Source: Hoeflea sp.
Lineage (GTDB): Bacteria; Pseudomonadota; Alphaproteobacteria; Rhizobiales; Rhizobiaceae
Direction: 5' to 3'
NCBI RefSeq assembly: GCF_030682515.1
Contig: NZ_JAUXOD010000064.1
Location: forward strand, 1 to 64,000
DNA: 64,000 nucleotides
Shown: positions 58,003 to 64,000 of the stretch, piece by piece
Layout of the letters: every line of letters begins with the position of its first letter
How positions within the stretch are numbered: the first letter of the stretch is position 1
Translations under genes and position numbers: made by a program
Notes under the pieces: model-generated
Seen by the model: the letters and a program-made list of their open reading frames with translations, nothing else
Told to the model about the DNA's origin: nothing
The model's database searches: none

Positions 58003-60006
58003 ATGACATCTCCCCTCTTTCTCGGCATCGACACCGGCGGCACCTACACCGATGCCGTACTCTACAGCGAGAGCGAGGGGGTGATCGCCTCGGCCAAGGC
58101 GCTGACGACGCGCCATGACCTCGCCGTCGGCGTCTCGGGCGCGGTGGAGACGGTGCTGGCCGAGATCGGCGGCGCCACCGGGCGGATCCGGCTCGTGTCG
58201 CTGTCGACGACGCTTGCCACCAACGCGCTGGTCGAAGGCCAGGGCGGCCGCGCCGGCCTGGTGATGATCGGCTTCTCTCCCGAGGATCTCAAGCGCGACG
58301 GCCTGGCCGAGGCGCTCGGCGGCGATCCGGTGATCTATCTCGCCGGCGGCCATGACGTGCATGGCCGCGAGACGCCGCTCGATCTTGGGCCTCTCGAAGA
58401 GCGTCTGACCAGCTTCGCGGGCGAGGTCTCGGCGGTGGCGATCGCCGGTTATTTTGCCGTGCGCAATCCGGCCCACGAGATTGCCGTGCGCGCGCTCATT
58501 CGCGAAAGAACCGCGCTGCCGGTGACCTGCAGCCATGATCTCTCCTCCCGCCTCGGCGGCCCCCGCCGGGCGCTGACGACGCTTCTGAATGCGCGGCTGA
58601 TCTCGATGGTGGCCCGCCTGATCGACGCCACCAGCGGCTATCTCACAAGGCGCGGCATCGAGGCGCCGCTGATGGTGGTGCGCGGCGATGGCGCGCTGAT
58701 CTCCTCCGACGAGGCGCTGCTCAGGCCGATCGAGACCATCCTGTCGGGTCCGGCGGCCAGTCTCGTCGGCGCGCGGCACCTGACCGGCCTCGACAATGCC
58801 GTGGTCTCCGACATCGGCGGCACCACCACCGACATCGCCGTGCTCGACGGCGGCCATCCGCGGCTTGACAGCGAGGGCGCCACGGTCGGCCGCTACCGCA
58901 CCATGGTCGAGGCGGTGGCGATGCACACTTTCGGCCTGGGCGGCGATTCCGAGGTCCGCCTCGACGAGGGCGGGCTGGAGGCAGGCATGGTTCTCGGCCC
59001 TCGCCGGCTGATGCCCTTGAGCCTCGCCGCCCATCTCTGGCCCGACGCCGTGATCCCCGTGCTCGAGCGGCAGTTGCGGGCCTCGTTTCCCGGCCGTCAG
59101 GATGGCCGCTTCGCGCTGCGCACCGGCCTGCCCGACGCGATGGCCGCGGGCCTGGCGCCGCAGGAGGCGGCGCTCTACGACAGGATCGCGCTTGAACCGC
59201 AGCCGCTCGACGCAGTGCTGGCAAGCACCGCGCAGCGGGCGACGCTCGACCGGCTGGTCAGCCGCGGCCTGGTGCTGATTTCCGGTTTCACGCCGTCTGA
59301 TGCCATGCATGTGCTGAGCCGCCAGGATCAATGGAACCGGGAGGCCGCGCGCCTGGGCGCCGAAGTCTTTGCCCGCCGCAAGTCGGGATCTGGGCGCGCC
59401 ATCGCCGAAACGCCCGAGATGCTCGCCGACCTGGTCTCGGCGCGGCTCACCCGGCAGAGCGCCGAAGCGGTGCTGACGGCGCTGATGGCTGATGAGGGGA
59501 TTGCCGGCGTCGATGCGGCCAAATCCACCTTTATCGACCGGGCCTTGAGCGCCACACCGGGATTTGTCCGGTTCGGTGTCCGGCTCGACCGGCCGCTGGT
59601 GGCGCTCGGCGCGTCCGCGCCGGTGCACTACCCGGCGATTGCCGCCATGCTCGACGTCGAAAGCTACGTGCCGGTCCATGCTGGCGTCGCCAATGCCGTG
59701 GGCGCTGTGGTGGGCCAGGTGCGCGAGACCGTCACCGTCTTCGTCACCGAACCGGACGAGGGCCGCTATGCCGTCAATGGCGGCGGCCAGAGCCACGTGG
59801 TCAGGGACCGGCACGAGGCCTTTGCGCAGGCGCGGCAGATCTGCGTGACGGAAGCGCGCGCAGCGGCGCTCCGCAGCGGCGCCGACAGCCCGGTGATCGA
59901 TCTGCAGGAGCACATCGAGATGCCCCTGATCGAGGGCCTGGAAAAGCTCATCGAAGCCCGCTTCACCGCCTCGGCCTCCGGGCGGCCGCGCATAGCCGGG
60001 AAGTGA
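58003..60006 (+). CDS. Hydantoinase A/oxoprolinase-like ATPase
   Basis: This 667-residue HyuA-family protein has the ASKHA ATP motifs [12 protein letters not shown] at the start and [16 protein letters not shown] in the middle. It is related to the ATP-hydrolysing subunit of hydantoinases, 5-oxoprolinase and acetone carboxylase. The partner HyuB is not adjacent, so its substrate is unclear and it may be a stand-alone ATPase of another pathway. The 232-bp gap before it (57771-58002) shows no convincing gene. Confidence 0.85.
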   Translation: MTSPLFLGIDTGGTYTDAVLYSESEGVIASAKALTTRHDLAVGVSGAVETVLAEIGGATGRIRLVSLSTTLATNALVEGQGGRAGLVMIGFSPEDLKRDGLAEALGGDPVIYLAGGHDVHGRETPLDLGPLEERLTSFAGEVSAVAIAGYFAVRNPAHEIAVRALIRERTALPVTCSHDLSSRLGGPRRALTTLLNARLISMVARLIDATSGYLTRRGIEAPLMVVRGDGALISSDEALLRPIETILSGPAASLVGARHLTGLDNAVVSDIGGTTTDIAVLDGGHPRLDSEGATVGRYRTMVEAVAMHTFGLGGDSEVRLDEGGLEAGMVLGPRRLMPLSLAAHLWPDAVIPVLERQLRASFPGRQDGRFALRTGLPDAMAAGLAPQEAALYDRIALEPQPLDAVLASTAQRATLDRLVSRGLVLISGFTPSDAMHVLSRQDQWNREAARLGAEVFARRKSGSGRAIAETPEMLADLVSARLTRQSAEAVLTALMADEGIAGVDAAKSTFIDRALSATPGFVRFGVRLDRPLVALGASAPVHYPAIAAMLDVESYVPVHAGVANAVGAVVGQVRETVTVFVTEPDEGRYAVNGGGQSHVVRDRHEAFAQARQICVTEARAAALRSGADSPVIDLQEHIEMPLIEGLEKLIEARFTASASGRPRIAGK

Positions 60007-60223
60007 TCTGTTCCCGGATGGAATAAATCATTTGCACCTTAGAAGAATTGACAGGCAATCACCCGCGCGGCACGGTCCGGGCACATTCCGGCAATCCCCG
60101 TGCCTTGGCGCCCATTCGGGCAAGGCGGGAGCTGATTTCCCTCGGGGAGTGTCCGGACATCACAAAGACAAGGCGCGCATGCGGTTGCATGCACCTGAAG
60201 CGCCCGCATGGAGGAGACTGGTT

Positions 60224-62380
60224 GTGAAGCGAATCGAAAAGAATGGTCTCGGGATCAGCGCCGGCCTCTATCAGTTCATCGTCGACGAGGCGCTGCCGGG
60301 AACCGGCGTCGAGGCCGACGGCTTCTTCGAGGCCTTTGGCGCAGCCATCGACGATCTGGCGCCGAAGAACCGGGCGCTGCTCGCCCGGCGCGACGAGCTG
60401 CAGGCGAAAATCGACACCTGGCACCGCGACAACGGCGCGCCGCATGACCTTGAGGCCTACAAGGATTTCCTGAAGTCGATCGGCTACCTGCTGCCCGAGG
60501 GCGGCCCGGTGCAGGTGTCGACCGACAATGTCGATCCCGAGATCGCCGCCGTGGCGGGGCCGCAGCTGGTGGTCCCGGTGATGAATGCGCGCTTCGCCCT
60601 CAACGCCGCCAATGCCCGCTGGGGCTCGCTCTACGACGCTCTCTACGGCACCGATGCGCTGGGCGACCTGCCCGGGCCCGGCGGCTATGACGCCGAGCGC
60701 GGCGCCCGCGTGATCGCCTGGGCCAAGGCGTTTCTCGATGACAGCGTGCCGCTCAGGGACGCCAAATGGGCCGACGTCACCGGCTTCGATTTCGAGAACG
60801 GCGAATTGAAACTCAGCACCGCCAAGGGCGAGACCGCGCTCGCCGACCCCGCGCAATATGCGGGCTTCAAGCGCGAGAACGACGGGGCCTTCCGGCTGTA
60901 TTTCGTCAGGAACGGCCTGCACGTTCTGGTCTTTGTCGACCCCGATAGCTTGATCGGCAAGACCGATCCCGCCGGCATCGGCGATATCGGGCTCGAATCG
61001 GCGCTGACCACTATCATGGACTGCGAGGATTCGATCGCCGCCGTCGACGCCGAGGACAAGACGCTGGTCTACCGCAACTGGCTTGGCCTGATGAAGGGGG
61101 ATCTCAGCGAGGAAGTCCACAAGGGCGGCAGGAGCTTCATCCGCAGGCTCCATGACGACATCGAGTTCACCACGCCGAAGGGCAAGGCCGCAACGCTCAA
61201 GGGCCGCTCGCTGATGCTGGTCCGCAATGTCGGCCACCTGATGACCACGCCGGCAATCCTCGACCGCGACGGCAACGGGATCCCGGAAGGCATCATGGAC
61301 GCCTTCCTCACCGGCCTGATCGCCCTGCACGACATCGGCCCCGAGGGACGCCGCGCCAATTCGGCCACGGGATCGATGTATGTGGTAAAGCCGAAGATGC
61401 ACGGGCCAGAGGAAGTGGCCTTCGCCGTCGAGATCTTCTCTCGCGTCGAAAAAGCCCTCGGCATGAAGCCCAACACCATCAAGATGGGCATCATGGACGA
61501 GGAGCGCCGCACCACCGTCAACCTGAAGGAATGCATCCGTGCGGCCGCCGAACGCGTGGTGTTCATCAACACCGGCTTCCTCGACCGCACCGGCGACGAG
61601 ATCCACACCTCGATGGAAGCGGGTCCGATGATCCGCAAGGGCGACATGAAGCAGGCTGCTTGGATTGCCGCCTACGAGAACTGGAATGTCGATGTCGGGC
61701 TCGAATGCGGTCTTGCCGGCCACGCCCAGATCGGCAAGGGCATGTGGGCCATGCCGGACCTGATGCAGGCGATGCTCGAGCAGAAGATCGGCCACCCGAA
61801 GGCCGGGGCCAATTGCGCCTGGGTGCCTTCGCCGACGGCCGCCACCCTTCACGCCACCCATTACCACAACGTCAATGTGGCCGAGGTCCAGGCCGGCCTC
61901 AAGTCCCGCACCCGCGCGAAACTCGACGACATCCTGTCGGTCCCGGTGGCCAAGAACCCCAACTGGACGCCGGAGGAGATCCAGCGCGAGATCGACAACA
62001 ATGCGCAAGGAATCCTCGGCTATGTCGTCCGCTGGGTCGACCAGGGCGTGGGCTGCTCCAAGGTGCCCGACATCAACAATGTGGGCCTGATGGAAGATCG
62101 TGCGACGCTCAGGATCTCGGCCCAGCACATGGCCAACTGGCTGCATCACGGCGTAGTGACGAAGGACCAGATCCTCGAGACCATGAAGCGCATGGCGGCC
62201 GTCGTCGACGGCCAGAACGCCGGCGACCCTGCCTATCGCCCGATGGCGCCCGACTTCGACGACTCGGTGGCGTTCCAGGCGGCGGTGGAGCTGGTGCTCG
62301 AAGGCCGTGCCCAGCCCAATGGCTACACCGAGCCGGTGCTGCACCGGCGCCGGCTTGAGGCCAAGGCCGCCGGCACCTGA
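60224..62380 (+). CDS. glcB: Malate synthase G
   Basis: GlcB condenses glyoxylate with acetyl-CoA to malate, using glyoxylate from glycolate or the glyoxylate shunt. The 718-residue product matches isoform G length (about 720), with [17 protein letters not shown] for metal and substrate and the [10 protein letters not shown] segment. The start is GTG at 60224 after GGAGGAG; the open frame back to 60032 is not protein-like. Acetyl units from taurine via Xsc could enter here, but that link is only contextual. Confidence 0.95.
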   Translation: MKRIEKNGLGISAGLYQFIVDEALPGTGVEADGFFEAFGAAIDDLAPKNRALLARRDELQAKIDTWHRDNGAPHDLEAYKDFLKSIGYLLPEGGPVQVSTDNVDPEIAAVAGPQLVVPVMNARFALNAANARWGSLYDALYGTDALGDLPGPGGYDAERGARVIAWAKAFLDDSVPLRDAKWADVTGFDFENGELKLSTAKGETALADPAQYAGFKRENDGAFRLYFVRNGLHVLVFVDPDSLIGKTDPAGIGDIGLESALTTIMDCEDSIAAVDAEDKTLVYRNWLGLMKGDLSEEVHKGGRSFIRRLHDDIEFTTPKGKAATLKGRSLMLVRNVGHLMTTPAILDRDGNGIPEGIMDAFLTGLIALHDIGPEGRRANSATGSMYVVKPKMHGPEEVAFAVEIFSRVEKALGMKPNTIKMGIMDEERRTTVNLKECIRAAAERVVFINTGFLDRTGDEIHTSMEAGPMIRKGDMKQAAWIAAYENWNVDVGLECGLAGHAQIGKGMWAMPDLMQAMLEQKIGHPKAGANCAWVPSPTAATLHATHYHNVNVAEVQAGLKSRTRAKLDDILSVPVAKNPNWTPEEIQREIDNNAQGILGYVVRWVDQGVGCSKVPDINNVGLMEDRATLRISAQHMANWLHHGVVTKDQILETMKRMAAVVDGQNAGDPAYRPMAPDFDDSVAFQAAVELVLEGRAQPNGYTEPVLHRRRLEAKAAGT

Positions 62381-62413
62381 CAGGCGCCCGGCCGCCCAGT
62401 CTGACGCGCATCA

Positions 62414-62448
62414 AAAAACCCGCCCGGAGCGATCCAGGGCGGGTTTTT
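62414..62448. terminator. Bidirectional terminator, glcB/ldt
   Basis: AAAAACCCGCCC and its perfect complement GGGCGGGTTTTT form a 12-bp stem with an 11-base loop, carrying A-run and T-run sides, between convergent glcB and the L,D-transpeptidase gene. Confidence 0.94.
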
Positions 62449-62471
62449 CGAATCGCGGATGTGCAAAGGGA

Positions 62472-63119
62472 CTATTGCTTGACGACGACGCGGGCGCTCT
62501 TGCCCGGGCGGACCCGGCTGTAAAGATCGATGATGTCCTGGTTCATCAGGCGGATACAGCCCGAGGATGCCGCCGTGCCGATGGAGTTCCATTCCGGCGT
62601 GCCATGCAGCCGGAACAGCGTGTCCTGGCCCTTGTCATTGAACAGATAGAGCGCCCGGGCGCCGAGCGGATTGGTGAGACCCGGCTTCATGCCCTCCTGG
62701 CCGTATTTGGCGAGGTCCGGCCGGCGGTCGATCATTTCCTTGGGCGGAGTCCACTTCGGCCATTCCTGCTTCCAGGCGATGTAGGCCTCGCCTTCCCAGG
62801 CAAACCCTTCCTTGCCGACGCCGATGCCGTAGCGCACCGCCTTGTTGCCCGGCAGGACGAAATACAGGAACTTTTTCGGGGTATCGACGATGATGGTGCC
62901 CGGTTTTTCCTTCGTGGCGTAGGAGACGATCTGGCGGTGGAACCGCTTGTCGATCTTGCTGATCGGCACCGCCGGGATGGCGTAGCCCGCATCCTTGACC
63001 GTGCCGTATTCCGACGTGAAAATGGTGACGGCGCTGTCGGTCTCCGAACTCGGAGAGCAGGCCGCGAGCGCCAGTGCTGCGACCAGGGCTGCAATCGTAA
63101 GGGAAAGGCGAGATGACAT
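62472..63119 (-). CDS. L,D-transpeptidase lipoprotein (YkuD family)
   Basis: This 215-residue envelope protein has a lipobox (LALAAC, Cys21), so it is likely a lipoprotein, and a YkuD catalytic domain with His172 and Cys188 (HGTPEWNS...SSGCIRL). Such enzymes make 3-3 peptide crosslinks or attach proteins to peptidoglycan, which are abundant in Rhizobiales. It is a single gene, divergent from mmcB. Confidence 0.9.
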   Translation of the reverse strand: MSSRLSLTIAALVAALALAACSPSSETDSAVTIFTSEYGTVKDAGYAIPAVPISKIDKRFHRQIVSYATKEKPGTIIVDTPKKFLYFVLPGNKAVRYGIGVGKEGFAWEGEAYIAWKQEWPKWTPPKEMIDRRPDLAKYGQEGMKPGLTNPLGARALYLFNDKGQDTLFRLHGTPEWNSIGTAASSGCIRLMNQDIIDLYSRVRPGKSARVVVKQ

Positions 63120-63232
63120 GGTGGATCTTCCAAGGGCAAAGCGTTGACGCGAATGAGAATCGCATGCAACCTGGCTCTCTTTATTTTAAACAAGTCCTAA
63201 CCATGCAACGCTTTCTGACAAAAAACGCCGCA

Positions 63233-63264
63233 AGCCCGGCGCTTTGTCCGGGCTCATTGTTTTT
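63233..63264 (+). terminator. Orphan terminator-like hairpin upstream of mmcB
   Basis: AGCCCGG and CCGGGCT form a perfect 7-bp stem with an 8-base loop, followed by CATTGTTTTT. It stands in the 204-bp gap between divergent ldt and mmcB, where no gene end calls for a terminator, so it could be a leader hairpin of mmcB or the end of a small RNA. Nothing else was recognised in 63120-63323. Confidence 0.4.
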
Positions 63265-63323
63265 CTGCAACAAGCCTGCCGCCTGCCGTTGCGGCACGCC
63301 TTGAATCAGGGCACTCATAGCTT

Positions 63324-63794
63324 ATGCCCATCATCTCGCTCCACTCGGACAATCCGCTGATCGACGGCCGTCAATCCGACCGGGCGCTGATGGTGCGCCG
63401 CGGCGTGCAGCGGCTGTTTTTCGATCTTCGCCTGTCGCTGGTGCCCGAACTGCCGCTTGCCTCGGGACGCCGCGCCGATCTGGTGGCGCTGAGCGGGACA
63501 GGCGAGATCTGGATCGTGGAGATCAAGTCCTCCATCGAGGACTTCCGGTGCGACAGCAAATGGCCCGACTACCGCCAGCATTGCGACCGGCTGTTCTTCG
63601 CCACCCATTCCGGCGTGCCCGCGGATATCTTCCCCCAGGACTGCGGCCTGATCATTGCCGATGACTGGTCGGGCCACCTGCTGCGCGATGCGCCCGAGCA
63701 TCGGCTCGCCGCCGCCGCCCGCAAGGCCATGCTGCTCAGGTTCGCCCGCGCCGCCGCCGATCGCCTGCTGCTGGCCGAACTGGCGGCAGGTTAG
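63324..63794 (+). CDS. mmcB: MmcB family DNA repair nuclease-like protein
   Basis: MmcB is an alphaproteobacterial protein first tied to SOS mutagenesis in Caulobacter. The 156-residue product has a PD-(D/E)XK-like core with Asp52, Glu66 and Lys68 (RADLVAL, IVEIKSS). No clear GTTC-N7-GTTC LexA box was found upstream. Its stop codon lies inside the start of the repeat element that follows. Placement beside actR is usual in Rhizobiaceae. Confidence 0.88.
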   Translation: MPIISLHSDNPLIDGRQSDRALMVRRGVQRLFFDLRLSLVPELPLASGRRADLVALSGTGEIWIVEIKSSIEDFRCDSKWPDYRQHCDRLFFATHSGVPADIFPQDCGLIIADDWSGHLLRDAPEHRLAAAARKAMLLRFARAAADRLLLAELAAG

Positions 63795-63897
63795 AGCAAT
63801 TCCAGCAAAAGTGCGAAGCGGGTTTGCGTCCGGAATTGCGTGAAAACAAAAGGATAGAGCATTGACGGCGACTCTGTTTTCGCCGGAAATGCTCTAG
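63792..63897 (+). repeat. Rhizobial-type intergenic palindromic repeat (RIME-like)
   Basis: It starts TAGAGCAATTCC and contains a GGAATTGCG partner, then a TAGAGCATT...AATGCTCTA outer inverted repeat. This two-palindrome layout is like the dispersed intergenic mosaic elements of Rhizobium and Sinorhizobium. The mmcB stop codon TAG is the first triplet of the element, so the repeat supplied or reset the gene's end. No second copy was seen in the window. Confidence 0.75.
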
Positions 63898-63926
63898 GCC
63901 CCAGGCGCGACGGCAGGGCCTGGAGT

Positions 63927-64000
63927 TCAGCGCGGCGCGCGCTTGGCGAGGATCCGCTGCAGGGTCCGCCTGTGCATGTTGAGCTGCCGCGCGGTTTCCG
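63927..64000 (-). CDS. actR: C-terminal end of ActR/RegA response regulator (cut by edge)
   Basis: The last 24 codons of a minus-strand gene give ETARQLNMHRRTLQRILAKR before the final APR and stop. This is the Fis-type helix-turn-helix tail of ActR/RegA/PrrA, the redox and acid-response regulator. Only about 23 of roughly 185 residues are in the window. The mmcB-actR neighbourhood is as in other Rhizobiaceae. Confidence 0.9.
   Translation of the reverse strand, partial: ETARQLNMHRRTLQRILAKRAPR

Noticed and set aside
57810..58118. Possible 102-codon plus-strand gene before the hydantoinase-like gene
   Set aside because: Trp/Arg/Pro-biased composition, no ribosome site and overlap with the start of a real gene.
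63120..63323. LexA (SOS) box upstream of mmcB
   Set aside because: No GTTC-N7-GTTC or close variant was found, although the family is SOS-linked in Caulobacter.

Overview
The window is a GC-rich stretch of an alphaproteobacterial chromosome, almost certainly Rhizobiales and most like a Rhizobiaceae or Hoeflea-type bacterium. The evidence is gene order. The runs secB-fxsA-Tim44-mltA-Smr-XRE, hslU/hslV with hisB-H-A-F-E and coaA, pckA-chvI-chvG-hprK-EIIA-HPr-ahcY-divL-tsaE, addB-addA-trxA-folC-accD-trpA-trpB-trpF, and mmcB-actR are, as far as I remember, the conserved backbone of Rhizobiaceae main chromosomes. No tRNA, rRNA, CRISPR array, insertion sequence or prophage was seen. Both ends cut genes: secB on the left and actR on the right.

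Layout. 0-8.7 kb: protein export and envelope genes, then HslUV protease genes with an extra membrane protein and an acetyltransferase between hslV and hslU. 8.8-13.6 kb: histidine biosynthesis, with a duplicated hisF start, and coaA. 13.7-17.7 kb: alkB, a BON-LysM protein, arfB, a nitroreductase and pckA. 18-22 kb: the ChvI/ChvG acid-response two-component system followed by HPr kinase, EIIA and HPr, a regulatory PTS with no sugar permease here. 22-26 kb: ahcY and a DivL-type pseudokinase with tyrosine where histidine kinases have the phospho-histidine. 26-35 kb: a TsaE-sugar kinase fusion with a MurU-like nucleotidyltransferase (t6A synthesis plus wall-sugar salvage), AddAB and thioredoxin. 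35.6-42 kb: folC, accD, trpA, trpB, trpF, a YgjP-like peptidase and a DUF2852 protein, all on the minus strand.

42-53.6 kb looks accessory: PHB depolymerase, a DegT-type aminotransferase and a complete taurine uptake and dissimilation module (xsc, tauR, tpa, tauABC). Taurine enters through TauABC, Tpa converts it to sulfoacetaldehyde, Xsc releases sulfite and acetyl phosphate, and TauR regulates. Short CTGG-type direct repeats, 22-23 bp apart, precede xsc, tpa and tauA and look like TauR operators. TauC carries an unusual extracytoplasmic insertion. 53.7-64 kb: gyrB, a cytochrome P450, a lone hydantoinase-A-like ATPase, malate synthase G, an L,D-transpeptidase, mmcB, a rhizobial-type intergenic palindromic repeat and the end of actR.

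Most genes are ordinary housekeeping genes. The items most worth a second look are the hisF 5' duplication with a palindromic insert, the helically phased repeats in the taurine cluster, the TauC insertion, the three evenly spaced LacI-like sites at pckA, the TsaE-kinase/MurU pair and the membrane protein in the hsl locus. I do not see a clearly undescribed multi-gene system.
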